A stretch of 64,000 bases of DNA. Source: Inhella proteolytica (GTDB lineage: Bacteria > Pseudomonadota > Gammaproteobacteria > Burkholderiales > Burkholderiaceae_C). The notes under the pieces were generated by a model, which had not been told where the DNA came from, did no database searches, and saw only the letters and a program-made list of their open reading frames with translations. Numbering within the stretch: the first letter of the stretch is position 1; each line of letters opens with the position of its first letter. Location: the NCBI RefSeq assembly GCF_016093275.1, contig NZ_JAEDAK010000006.1:62001-126000 (forward strand), written 5' to 3'. Shown in pieces: positions 27,821 through 36,887 of the stretch. Both the position numbers and the translations under genes were made by a program.

Positions 27821-30367
27821 ATGAGCCTGAAGACCCTGGTCATTGCCGAGAAGCCGTCCGTCGCGCTGGACATCGTGCGCGCCCTGACGCCCCAGAGCGG
27901 CAAGTTCGAGAAGCACGACGAGTACCACGAGAACGACCACTACATCGTCAGCTCGGCCGTCGGCCACCTGGTGGAGATCGCCGCGCCCGAGGGCGTGGAC
28001 CCCAAGCGCGGCAAATGGAGCTTTGCCAACCTGCCGGTCATTCCGCCGCATTTCGACCTGCAGCCGATCGACAAGAGCAAGAGCCGGCTCAATGCGCTCG
28101 TCAAGCTGATCCGCCGCAAGGATGTCGAGCACATCATCAACGCCTGTGACGCGGGCCGCGAGGGGGAGCTGATCTTCCGCTTGATCGTGCAGTACGCGCA
28201 GCCCGCGCGCGGCAAGTTCGAGAAGAAGATCGAGCGCCTGTGGCTGCAGAGCATGACGCCGCAGGCCATCCGCGACGGCTTTGCCAAGCTGCGCAGCGAT
28301 GCCGAGCTGCTGCCCCTGGCCGAAGCCGCGCGCTGCCGCTCCGAGGCCGACTGGCTGGTCGGCATCAACGGCACGCGCGCCATGACGGCCTTCAACAGCC
28401 GCGACGGCGGCTTCTTCCTCACCACCGTCGGCCGGGTGCAGACGCCCACGCTCTCCATCGTGGTGGAGCGCGAGGAAAAGATCCGCAAGCATGTGGCACG
28501 TGACTACTGGGAGGTGCGCGCCCAGTTCGACGCCGTGGCCGGTCAGTACGAGGGCAAGTACGTCGACCCCGCCTTCAAGAAGGCGAGTGGGCCAGATGCG
28601 GACCCCGACGCCCGCGCCGACCGCCTCTGGGACAAGGCACGGGCCGAGGCCATCGCCGCCGCCGTCAAGGGCCAGCCCGCCACGGTGACGGAGGAGAGCA
28701 AGCCCAGCAGCCAGGCCAGCCCGGCCCTGTTCGATCTGACCAGCCTGCAGCGCGAGGCCAACGGCCGCTTCGGCTTCAGCGCCAAGACCACGCTGGCCCT
28801 GGCCCAGGCCCTGTACGAAAAGCACAAGGCCCTGACCTACCCGCGTACCGACAGCCGCCACTTGCCCGAGGACTACCTGGCCGTGGCCAAGCAGACCGCC
28901 GAGATGCTCAAGGACGCCAACCCGGCGGGCCTGGGCGTGCATGCGGCCACGGCGCTGAAGCAGGGCTACATCAAACCCACCAAGAAGGTTTTTGACAACT
29001 CAAAAGTCAGCGACCACTTCGCCATCATCCCGACCCTGCAGCCGCCCGGTGGCCTGAGCGAAGCCGAGGCCAAGCTGTACGAGCTGGTCGTCAAGCGCTT
29101 CCTGGCGGTGTTCTTCCCGGCTGCCGAGTTCCAGGTCACGACCCGCATTTCGGAAGCCGCCGGCCACCGCTTCCAGACCAATGGCAAGGTGCTCGTCAAC
29201 CCCGGCTGGCTGGCTGTCTACGGCAAGGAGGCGCAGGACGACGACGCCACCCTGGTGCCGGTGGCCGCTGGCGAAAAGGTGCGGACCGAAAGCGTGGACG
29301 TGAAGGGCCTGCAGACCAAGCCGCCGGCGCGCTACAACGAAGCCACCCTGCTCGGCGCGATGGAAGGCGCGGGCAAGCTGGTGGACGACGACGAGCTGCG
29401 CGAAGCCATGGCCGAACGCGGCCTGGGCACCCCGGCCACGCGCGCCGCCATCATCGAAGGCCTGATCACCGAGAAGTACATGCTGCGCGAGGGCCGCGAC
29501 CTCATCCCCACCGCCAAGGCTTTCCAGCTGATGACCCTGCTGCGCGGCCTGGAGGTGGAGGAGCTCACGCAGCCCGAGCTGACCGGCCAGTGGGAATACC
29601 AGCTGGCGCAGATGGAGAAAGGCAAGCTCAGCCGCGAGGCCTTCATGGCCGACATCGCCAAGATGGCCGAGCGCGTGGTGGCCAAGGCCAAGAGCTACGA
29701 CCGCGACACCATCCCGGGCGACTACGCCACGCTCCAGACCCCCTGCCCGAACTGCGGCGGCGTGGTGAAGGAGAACTACCGCCGCTTCGCCTGCACGAAG
29801 TGCGAGTTCTCGATCACCAAGATACCCGGCGGCCGCAGCTTCGAGCTGGCCGAGGTGGAGCAATTCCTGCAAGCCAAGCGCATCGGCCCGCTGGAGGGCT
29901 TCCGCTCGCGCATGGGCCGGCCCTTCACGGCCGAGCTGCAGCTGGTGTTCGACGAGGAGGTCAAGAACTGGAAGCTCGAGTTCGACTTCGGTGACGACAA
30001 GAACTCGGACGACGGCGAACCGGTCGATTTCAGTGGCCAGGAGTCCTTGGGCGCCTGCCCCAAGTGCAAGGGCCATGTCTACGAGCATGGCGCCAACTAC
30101 GTGTGCGAGCACGCCGTGGGCGCGCACATCACCTGCGATTTCAAGAGCGGCAAGGTGATCCTGACCCAGCCGGTGGAGCGCGCGCAGATGAGCAAGCTGC
30201 TGCACGAGGGCGGCACGGACTTCCTGGAGAACTTCGTTTCCAACCGCACGCGCCGAAAGTTCAAGGCCAAGCTGGTGTGGGACGGCAAGGCCGGCAAGGT
30301 GAACTTCGAGTTCGAGCCGCGCACCGCCAAGGCGCCGCGCAAGGCCCCCGCCAAGAAGGTGGCCTGA
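27821..30367 (+). CDS. topB: DNA topoisomerase III
   Basis: From ATG 27821 (MSLKTLVIAEKPS) the product is 848 residues. The TOPRIM domain shows EKPS at the start and DAGREGE (110-116) as its acidic metal site; the catalytic Tyr340 lies in LTYPRTDSR. C-terminal to the core are zinc-ribbon-like CPNC...CTKC (about 643-663) and CPKC...C modules that contact DNA, as in large proteobacterial TopB proteins. It relaxes supercoils and decatenates DNA using a single-strand break. It diverges from the SET-domain operon, and a sensor kinase gene follows 12 bases after. Confidence 0.95.
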   Translation: MSLKTLVIAEKPSVALDIVRALTPQSGKFEKHDEYHENDHYIVSSAVGHLVEIAAPEGVDPKRGKWSFANLPVIPPHFDLQPIDKSKSRLNALVKLIRRKDVEHIINACDAGREGELIFRLIVQYAQPARGKFEKKIERLWLQSMTPQAIRDGFAKLRSDAELLPLAEAARCRSEADWLVGINGTRAMTAFNSRDGGFFLTTVGRVQTPTLSIVVEREEKIRKHVARDYWEVRAQFDAVAGQYEGKYVDPAFKKASGPDADPDARADRLWDKARAEAIAAAVKGQPATVTEESKPSSQASPALFDLTSLQREANGRFGFSAKTTLALAQALYEKHKALTYPRTDSRHLPEDYLAVAKQTAEMLKDANPAGLGVHAATALKQGYIKPTKKVFDNSKVSDHFAIIPTLQPPGGLSEAEAKLYELVVKRFLAVFFPAAEFQVTTRISEAAGHRFQTNGKVLVNPGWLAVYGKEAQDDDATLVPVAAGEKVRTESVDVKGLQTKPPARYNEATLLGAMEGAGKLVDDDELREAMAERGLGTPATRAAIIEGLITEKYMLREGRDLIPTAKAFQLMTLLRGLEVEELTQPELTGQWEYQLAQMEKGKLSREAFMADIAKMAERVVAKAKSYDRDTIPGDYATLQTPCPNCGGVVKENYRRFACTKCEFSITKIPGGRSFELAEVEQFLQAKRIGPLEGFRSRMGRPFTAELQLVFDEEVKNWKLEFDFGDDKNSDDGEPVDFSGQESLGACPKCKGHVYEHGANYVCEHAVGAHITCDFKSGKVILTQPVERAQMSKLLHEGGTDFLENFVSNRTRRKFKAKLVWDGKAGKVNFEFEPRTAKAPRKAPAKKVA

Positions 30368-30379
30368 GCCCCGCGCACC

Positions 30380-32224
30380 GTGGCCGTCACCAGCCTGCGC
30401 TCCCGCCTGGCCCTGGGCCTGGCCCTGGCCGCGGCCCTGATCGGGCTGGCCGGGGGCGGGCTGTGGTCGGTCACCGAGGCGCGCAAGCTCCGACTCGGGC
30501 TGGAAGCGCGCCAGACCCGCTTGGCCGCGCTGGCGGCCAATGGCCTGGCGCCGCCGCTGTGGAATCTGGACATGGCGGCGGCGGGGGCCATCCTCGACAC
30601 CCTGATGAGCGACCCCGAGGTCAGCCGGGTCGAAGTGCAGCCCAGCGACACCAAGTCGCCCCCGCTCGTGAAGGAAAGCCGCAGCGCGGAGACGGGCGTG
30701 CTCATCGAGCGCCGCTTCGACATCACCTACACCAGCGCCGGCAGCCAGTCGCGCGTCGGCACGGCACGTCTGGTCGTCAGCACCGCGCAGATCGATGCCG
30801 AGCTGCGCACCACCCAGCGCTTCATCGTCGGCCTGCTCTCGGCCGTGCTGGCCGCCTTGGTGATCGGCTGCTACTGGTGGGTCAACAACCTGGTGCGCGG
30901 CCCAATGGCGCGCTTGGGCGAGATGGCCCGGCGCGTGGCGGCGGGCGATCTGGGCACGCGCATGAAGGTCGAGCGCCAGGACGAGATGGGGGAGTTGACC
31001 GAGCAGTTCAACCGCATGAGCGAGCGCCTGGCCAGCGCCACGCACGAGCTGCGCCAGAGCGAGGCGCGCTACCGCAGCCTGTTCGAGAACGCCAGCGAGG
31101 GCATCTTCCAGACCGACCACCGCGGCCGGCTGGTGGACTTGAACCTGGCGCTGGCGCAGATGCTGGGCTTTGCCAGCCCGCAGGCCGCGCTGGCGCACAG
31201 CCGCTCGCTGCGCCGCCTGGCCCATGTGCCGCCGCGCGACCTGCGCCGCCTCATCGGCATGCTGAACCGCCAGCAGCGCGGCGTGCAGCGCCTGCCCCTG
31301 CTGATCGAGACCCTGGCCGGTGAGCCGCGCTGGATCGAGATCTCGCTGCACCGCGTGCGCGAGGGCACGCGCCCGGTGCGCATCGAAGGTCTGGCCATCG
31401 ACATCACCGAGCGCCAGATGGCCGAGCAGGCCCTGGCCTTGCACCGCGAGCACCTGGAAGAACTGGTGACTGCGCGCACCGCCGAGCTGAAGGAGGCGAT
31501 GCAGAAGGCCGAGGCCGCCAACCAGGCCAAGAGCCGCTTCCTGGCGACGATGAGCCACGAGTTCCGCACGCCGCTGAACGCCATCCTGGGCTTCTCGCAG
31601 CTGTTGAACCTGGATGGCAGCCTGGGCGCCGAGACGCGTCGCAAGCTCAACCTCATCCAGGACAGCGGCGAGCACCTGCTCGCGCTCATCAACGACCTGC
31701 TGGACATGGCCGCCGTCGAGGCCGGCCGCGTGCAGCTGCACCCGCAGACCGTGCAGCTGCGTTCGCTGCTGGAGCTCTCCAGCGCCATCGTGCGCCCGCG
31801 CGCCGAACAGAAGGGCCTGGACTACGCGCTGCTGATCGACCCCGAGCTGCCCGAGCGCGTGCTGGTGGACGGCCAGCGCCTGCGCCAGGTGCTGCTGAAC
31901 CTGCTCTCCAACGCCGTCAAGTTCACCGACCGCGGCCATGTGCAGCTGCAGGTGCAGCGCCTGGCCAGCGCCCCCGGCCGCGTGCTGCTGTACTTCGAAG
32001 TGGCCGACAGCGGCCCCGGCCTCAACGAGGCCCAGCAGGCGCGCCTGTTCCAGCCCTTCGAGCAGGTCAGCGAGGGCCCGCGCCGCCGCGAGGGCAGCGG
32101 CCTGGGCCTGTCCATCAGCCAGCAGCTGATCCGCCTGATGGGCGGGCAGATCCGCATCGACAGCACACCCGAGCGCGGCAGCCGCTTCTTCTTCGAGCTG
32201 GACCTGCCGGTGGTGGAGGTTTGA
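30380..32224 (+). CDS. membrane sensor histidine kinase (HAMP-PAS-HisKA-HATPase)
   Basis: The GTG at 30380 gives 614 residues. Two membrane helices (about 10-32 and 148-170) flank a periplasmic sensor region; then a HAMP linker (about 170-222), a PAS domain (about 230-345), a coiled coil, a HisKA box with H393 in MSHEFRTPLN, and an ATPase domain with the N-box LLSNAVKF, DSGPGL and GSGLGLSI. There is no receiver or HPt domain and no response regulator next to it, so its partner must be elsewhere. It starts 12 bases after the topB stop, so it may share its transcript. Confidence 0.9.
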   Translation: MAVTSLRSRLALGLALAAALIGLAGGGLWSVTEARKLRLGLEARQTRLAALAANGLAPPLWNLDMAAAGAILDTLMSDPEVSRVEVQPSDTKSPPLVKESRSAETGVLIERRFDITYTSAGSQSRVGTARLVVSTAQIDAELRTTQRFIVGLLSAVLAALVIGCYWWVNNLVRGPMARLGEMARRVAAGDLGTRMKVERQDEMGELTEQFNRMSERLASATHELRQSEARYRSLFENASEGIFQTDHRGRLVDLNLALAQMLGFASPQAALAHSRSLRRLAHVPPRDLRRLIGMLNRQQRGVQRLPLLIETLAGEPRWIEISLHRVREGTRPVRIEGLAIDITERQMAEQALALHREHLEELVTARTAELKEAMQKAEAANQAKSRFLATMSHEFRTPLNAILGFSQLLNLDGSLGAETRRKLNLIQDSGEHLLALINDLLDMAAVEAGRVQLHPQTVQLRSLLELSSAIVRPRAEQKGLDYALLIDPELPERVLVDGQRLRQVLLNLLSNAVKFTDRGHVQLQVQRLASAPGRVLLYFEVADSGPGLNEAQQARLFQPFEQVSEGPRRREGSGLGLSISQQLIRLMGGQIRIDSTPERGSRFFFELDLPVVEV

Positions 32225-32251
32225 GGCGAGGGCGACCCCGTGCGGGGCGGC

Positions 32252-33256
32252 TCAGCCTGGCACGCGCAGTTTGCAGAGCAGCGTGTTGTCTAGCCGCAGA
32301 TCGGAGGTCCAGATGAAGCGCGCGGTCGGGTCCCATGTCACGCCGAAGTAGCCCTCCTTGGGGCCGACTTCGGCGGCGCTGTAGACCGTGGCGGCTTCCC
32401 AGCCGCTGAGGTCCAAGTCGGGGCTTTTCCACCCGGCGGGCTCCGGGAGGTTGCGAAACAGGCAGGTGCTGGACGGGTTGCGGTCTTTCTCGCAACTAGG
32501 ATTGAGCGGCGCCTTGTGAAGGACCGTGCAGCGCATTGCGCTGCTGGACACCGCCACCACCTTGCCAGTCTGCAGGTCGGTGATCTGCATGATCATGCCG
32601 CCGTCGCCGATCTGCTGGTTGGGCGCGCCTATGTATTCGAGGCCGCTGTCGTTCTGCTTGTAGTCCTTGAGCACGAAGTTCAGTTCCAGCGGGTAACTGG
32701 CTTCGAACTGGAAGGTCTCGGCATTGAACGAGCGCTCGGTGGTGATCGGCACCGAGTCCTCGGCCACCAGGGTCTCGCCCAAGTAGAGGGCGAACCAGTT
32801 GTCCGCCCAGACCTCCCCCTTGAAGCGCCGCGTCGTGGGCTCCGGCGGGTTGCAGGCGAGCGGCGTGGCGGCGCTCAGCGCCAGCCGGAGCGGCGCGGTG
32901 GAGCGTGTGTTGAGGGTTGCGGTGTAGCAGACCGTCTGGGCGCCGCCGGTCAGGCTGACCCGAGCGATCTGCAGCGTGCCTGTCGGCACGTCAAACGTGG
33001 CCGATGGCGTGGCCGGGCAGGCCACGGGGGCTGCCGATTCGAGCTCGACCACCAACGGGTCCGGCGTGTGCGTGATCAGCTCGACGTCAAAGCAAGCCGG
33101 CTGCACCGCGCCTGTCAGTGCAAGCCCGCCCAGGCTCAGCCGTCCTGTGCCCAGGTCGTAGCGGGCGGTGGGCGCCGCTGTCGCCGCGGCTATGGCCGCC
33201 CACAGCGCCAGCCCGCCCAGGGGCCGAAAAGGTGACACAGCAAGGATTGGGCGCAT
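32252..33256 (-). CDS. secreted protein with two tandem 55-residue repeats
   Basis: From ATG 33256 the product is 334 residues with a signal peptide ending near AAATAAP. Residues about 33-80 and 88-135 are copies offset by exactly 55 residues without gaps: each has a TGxL strand, an LTG turn and one Cys at the end of each half (C55/C80, C110/C135), suggesting a disulphide per repeat. The remaining about 200 residues are a single unrecognised domain rich in Trp and beta-type residues, with two C-terminal Cys clusters. No family is assigned. It lies convergent to the sensor-kinase gene. Confidence 0.6.
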   Translation of the reverse strand: MRPILAVSPFRPLGGLALWAAIAAATAAPTARYDLGTGRLSLGGLALTGAVQPACFDVELITHTPDPLVVELESAAPVACPATPSATFDVPTGTLQIARVSLTGGAQTVCYTATLNTRSTAPLRLALSAATPLACNPPEPTTRRFKGEVWADNWFALYLGETLVAEDSVPITTERSFNAETFQFEASYPLELNFVLKDYKQNDSGLEYIGAPNQQIGDGGMIMQITDLQTGKVVAVSSSAMRCTVLHKAPLNPSCEKDRNPSSTCLFRNLPEPAGWKSPDLDLSGWEAATVYSAAEVGPKEGYFGVTWDPTARFIWTSDLRLDNTLLCKLRVPG

Positions 33257-33370
33257 GGTCAGGCTCCAGTTCACTCACGCAGGCACGCTAGGCGCTGCGG
33301 CGCGGCTCTGAGGGGCTGCTCCCGGCCCCATGGCGGCATGCCGGCAAAGTAACGGCCCCTGTGCGCGCCC

Positions 33371-34126
33371 TCATGACAAGTTCGCCATCTCCGGCTTGCC
33401 GGGGCGCGGCGCCTGGCGCCGCCAGGCGCCCCAGCCCATATGGGGCAGCCAATAGGCCAGCAGGCCCAGGATCAGCAGCGCCGGCAGCATCAGCCAAAAC
33501 GAGCCCTGCAGCGCCTTGGGGAACACCTGCTGCTGGCCCAGGAACAGGGCATTGGCCGCGATGAAGAACGCCACGGTCATGCGCCACAGATGGCGTGCCA
33601 GGCGCATCGCCCCCATGACGCCGCGCTGCAGGATCAACCGCAGATCCCCCACCGCCGCCAGGCTGCCGATGACCAGGAACATCACGAAGGCCGCGGCCGG
33701 CTGGCCGTCCAGCTTGCCCGTCGGGCTTTGCGCCGCCAGGCTCATCAGGTAGGCACTGGCGCCCACCACGGTCAATGAAGTCCCCAGCAGCCCGTAGTCG
33801 AAGGCACCGATCGAGCCCGGCTTGCGCTTGACGGCGGCCCAGCTGCTGAGCACCAGGTAGAAGGTCAACACACCGGCGATCACGGAGGCCCGCTCGGGTG
33901 TGGGCAGAAAGGGTGCCGCGGCAGCACCGATGGCGGCCATGATCAGCATGGAAATGACAAAGACATTGCAGGCCAGGCGGTGCCCGCGCGAGCCTTTGCG
34001 GAACACAAAGGCGGCGGCGCCCGACAGCAGGCCCACCGTGCCCGCGCCAATGTGCAGGTAGAGCACCACCGCGGCGGCGGCATGCACCAGCGGGTGGCTG
34101 TCGGGGGAGACGTAAATCGTGCTCAT
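33371..34126 (-). CDS. multi-helix inner-membrane protein (DUF2306-like)
   Basis: The 251-residue protein has about seven hydrophobic helices with small loops and conserved-looking basic/His positions at helix ends (FRKGSRGHRL). The pattern resembles DUF2306-type integral membrane proteins; the function is unknown. Its start overlaps the end of the upstream esterase gene by 4 bases (ATGA), so the two are co-translated. Confidence 0.6.
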   Translation of the reverse strand: MSTIYVSPDSHPLVHAAAAVVLYLHIGAGTVGLLSGAAAFVFRKGSRGHRLACNVFVISMLIMAAIGAAAAPFLPTPERASVIAGVLTFYLVLSSWAAVKRKPGSIGAFDYGLLGTSLTVVGASAYLMSLAAQSPTGKLDGQPAAAFVMFLVIGSLAAVGDLRLILQRGVMGAMRLARHLWRMTVAFFIAANALFLGQQQVFPKALQGSFWLMLPALLILGLLAYWLPHMGWGAWRRQAPRPGKPEMANLS

Positions 34127-35106
34127 TGGGCTTGCCTCTCAAAGAAGGCCCAAATCAGCGCCGGCCCGTTGGGTTCCACGGGGGCGGGCCCCAGCAGGCG
34201 GGGGCGGCGCGCCCAGGGCTGGGGCAGCACGTGGCCGGCGCCGTGCAGGGTCACCAGCTCCACCTCGGTGCGGCCGTCGGCCGCCTGCCAGCGCGCGTGC
34301 TCGACACGGCTGCCCTGCGCGGTCTGCACCTGGCTGACCAGGGGCTTGCCGGCGATGCCGTTGCGGTCGGCAAGGTACTGGGCCGAGGCGGTGGAGGAGA
34401 GGACCTCACCGCCCTTGAAGAACAGCCCCAGCAGGTTGATCTCGCCGCCGGCATAGGGCACCAGCGGGTCCTCGGTGCCGTTCAGAATCATCACCGAGGG
34501 GGTCTGCGCGGCCGGCCGGCACTGGAAGTTCTGCGGCGCCGGCACATTGGCCAGCGCGGCCGCCACGGCGCGGTAGCGCTGCGGGTGCTCCAGCGCCAGG
34601 CGCAGGGCCATCGAGCCGCCGTTCGACACCCCCGCCGCAAACACGCGCTGGGGGTCGACGCCCAGCTCGGCCACCAGCTGGTCCACCAGCGCGGCCAGGA
34701 AGGCCGCGTCGTCGGCGCGCACGCCGTTCACGGCCGTGTCGCCGATCGAGCTGCAGTCGTTCCAGTCAAAGCCGAAGGACTTGGGGTAGACCACGGCAAA
34801 GCCATGCTGGTCGGCCAGGCGCTCGAAGCCATAGCCCGTGCCCTCGCGAATGGCCTGCGTGCCTTCACCCGAGCCGTGCATCACCAGCACCAGGGGCGCG
34901 CCCTTGGGCAGGTCCTTGGGCACGTAAGTGCGGTAGTGGCGCTGGAGGCCGGCCACCTCCATCGAGGCCTTGCTGAGCGTGCCGGAAAGCGGCGGCAGCT
35001 CGGGCGCGGGGGTGTAGAGGAAGTAGGCCAACAAAGCGGCCGCCAGCGCCACCAGGGCCAGCAGGCTGAGGAAGCCGGTCAACAGAAGGCGCGGAAGTCT
35101 TTTCAT
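34123..35106 (-). CDS. LpqC/PHB-depolymerase-type esterase, membrane-anchored
   Basis: The 327-residue protein has an N-terminal hydrophobic anchor or uncleaved signal (about 8-31) and an alpha/beta-hydrolase domain with HGSG oxyanion sequence, the nucleophile S161 in GVSNGG, a likely Asp in NGTEDPLVPY and a His in LHGAGHVLP. It matches the LpqC-like esterase group (feruloyl/PHB-type esterases); the substrate is unknown. It is coupled to a multi-helix membrane protein by a 4-base overlap. Confidence 0.75.
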   Translation of the reverse strand: MKRLPRLLLTGFLSLLALVALAAALLAYFLYTPAPELPPLSGTLSKASMEVAGLQRHYRTYVPKDLPKGAPLVLVMHGSGEGTQAIREGTGYGFERLADQHGFAVVYPKSFGFDWNDCSSIGDTAVNGVRADDAAFLAALVDQLVAELGVDPQRVFAAGVSNGGSMALRLALEHPQRYRAVAAALANVPAPQNFQCRPAAQTPSVMILNGTEDPLVPYAGGEINLLGLFFKGGEVLSSTASAQYLADRNGIAGKPLVSQVQTAQGSRVEHARWQAADGRTEVELVTLHGAGHVLPQPWARRPRLLGPAPVEPNGPALIWAFFERQAQ

Positions 35107-35394
35107 GGCGGTGCGGTGGGTGCGGTCAGGGCGTCACTGTGACTCGGGCCCGCCGGCCGCTGGTTTTCAGCCGACCAGGCACGCCACCACGCGGACGAGT
35201 GACGCCTGGCCGGGACCAACGACGTCAGCGCCGTCCAAGCCGTCCGCAGCGTCGCTCGTCTCTGCCGGACGTGCTTCAGAACCGGCACGGCGTGCTTGGT
35301 CTGAGGCCCCGCTCGGGCGATCCGGCGGCTCCAAACAATGGCCCCATCGCTTCGACCTGCAAGCCCCAACCCGTCTCTGGAAAGCCCGCCCGCG
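35107..35394. other. divergent intergenic region, nothing firm seen
   Basis: This 288-base spacer separates the divergent esterase and TPR genes and should hold both promoters. I see no convincing -10/-35 pair, no hairpin with T-run and no supportable small gene. Confidence 0.5.
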
Positions 35395-36411
35395 ATGAAA
35401 ACCCTCTTCACCCGCCGCCACGCTGGGATGGCCGCCGCTCTCGCTGCCCTGGCCCTGAGTAGCGCCCAGGCCGCCGTCTTCAAAGACGCCCAGCTGGAAG
35501 CACTGCACGAGGCCGGCAAGTTCACCGAGCTCGAACAGCAGGCGCAGGCCCGCTTGAAATCCAACCCCGCCGACGCCGAGGCCCGCGCCGCTCTGGTGCT
35601 GGGCCTGAGCCTGGCGGACCCCGCCGACGCCCAGCGCCTGACGGCCGGCACCCAGCAGGCCAAGCTGTGCACCGAGCAGCACCCGAACATGGCCGTCTGC
35701 CACCTGGCCGCGGCACAAAACCTTGGCCAGCAGATGCTCAACATGGGCATGGCCAAGGCCATGCGCAGCGTGGGCACCCTGAAAGACCTGTGGATCCGCA
35801 CCCTGGAGCTGGAGCCGACCAGCTTCACCGCCCGCGTGCAACTGGCCAAGCTCTATGTGACCCTGCCCGGCATCATGGGCGGCAGCAGCTCCAAGGCCAA
35901 GGAGCTGGAGGCGGCCGTGCGCGGCAGCCAGGCCGAGACGGCGCGCATCATCCGCGTGCATCTCTTGGCCGAGGCCAAGCAGTGGGGCGAGATGGAAGCC
36001 GAGCTGCGGACTCTGAAGCCCGGCCACGATTCCGCGATGCAGGAGGAGGTGCGCGAAGCCACCATGCAGCTCGCCCTCGAATACCTGAAGAACGGCAAGG
36101 ACCTGGCCAAGGCCAGGAGCCTGTACGAGTCGCTGCAACGCGATCAGCCCAACCGGGCGGCCGGCTTCTACGGCGCGGCGCGCGTGCACGCCGCGCAAGG
36201 TCAGGCCGATGAAGCCATTCGCCTGTTCGAGCGCGCCAAGACGCTCGCTGGGGCCGACGACTACCCGATCGACCAGCGCCTCGGCGACACCCTGCTGGCC
36301 AAGGGCGACAAGGCGCAGGCCAAGTTGCTCTACGAGCGCTTCGTGGCCAATAAGCGTTCCAAGCCGGCCAACGTGGAAGCCGTGCGCAAGAGCCTGGCCA
36401 AGCTGGGCTGA
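35395..36411 (+). CDS. periplasmic TPR-repeat protein
   Basis: From ATG 35395 the product is 338 residues: a signal peptide (MKTLFTRRHAG... ending SAQA-A, about 27 residues) and helical repeats. TPR-like units include FTELEQQAQARLKSNPADAE and, near the C-terminus, YGAARVHAAQGQADEAIRLF. It probably serves as a periplasmic interaction scaffold. A histidine-kinase operon begins 35 bases downstream on the same strand, so a link to that signalling system is possible but unproven. Confidence 0.7.
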   Translation: MKTLFTRRHAGMAAALAALALSSAQAAVFKDAQLEALHEAGKFTELEQQAQARLKSNPADAEARAALVLGLSLADPADAQRLTAGTQQAKLCTEQHPNMAVCHLAAAQNLGQQMLNMGMAKAMRSVGTLKDLWIRTLELEPTSFTARVQLAKLYVTLPGIMGGSSSKAKELEAAVRGSQAETARIIRVHLLAEAKQWGEMEAELRTLKPGHDSAMQEEVREATMQLALEYLKNGKDLAKARSLYESLQRDQPNRAAGFYGAARVHAAQGQADEAIRLFERAKTLAGADDYPIDQRLGDTLLAKGDKAQAKLLYERFVANKRSKPANVEAVRKSLAKLG

Positions 36412-36446
36412 ACGGCGCCGCCCACCCAATGATGGAGAGCAACCAG

Positions 36447-36887
36447 ATGAACGATGTCCCCCTCTGGCGCCTGAACCTGCTGCGCGCCTTCTACCTGCTG
36501 GTCACCGTGGGGCTGGCGCTCAGCTTCGGCCCCGCGATGTTTCAACACAGCGACCTGTGGGCGCAGCGCAAGGGCGAGACGGCCGCCCTGCTGAGTGGCC
36601 TGGCCATCCTGTGCGCCTGGGGCCTGCGCTACCCGCTGCAGATGTTGCCGCTGCTGATCTTCGAGCTGATCTGGAAGACCGTCTGGCTGCTGGCCATCGC
36701 CTACCCGCTGTGGCTGAACGGGGCGGTGACACCCGCCGTGCAGGGCACTGCAGAGGCCTGCCTGATGGGCCTCGTGCTGACCCCGCTGGTGCTGCCATGG
36801 CGGTACATCGCCCAGCATTACTTCCGCAAGCCGGCCGAACCTTGGCGCGCTCGGGCTTCAAAGCAATCCGGATACCCTGACCCATGA
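36447..36887 (+). CDS. four-helix membrane protein coupled to a LytS-type kinase
   Basis: The ATG at 36447, preceded by GGAGAG eight bases upstream, gives 146 residues; an earlier ATG pair at 36429 is less likely. Four hydrophobic helices are seen (about 12-32, 46-63, 65-86, 98-120). No family is assigned. Its stop overlaps the start of the histidine kinase by ATGA, so it may be the sensory or accessory subunit of that system. Confidence 0.6.
   Translation: MNDVPLWRLNLLRAFYLLVTVGLALSFGPAMFQHSDLWAQRKGETAALLSGLAILCAWGLRYPLQMLPLLIFELIWKTVWLLAIAYPLWLNGAVTPAVQGTAEACLMGLVLTPLVLPWRYIAQHYFRKPAEPWRARASKQSGYPDP

Noticed and set aside
29000-31939. 979-codon antisense frame across topB and the sensor kinase
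   Set aside because: It crosses two certain genes, has Gln/Leu/Ala bias and no recognisable domain.
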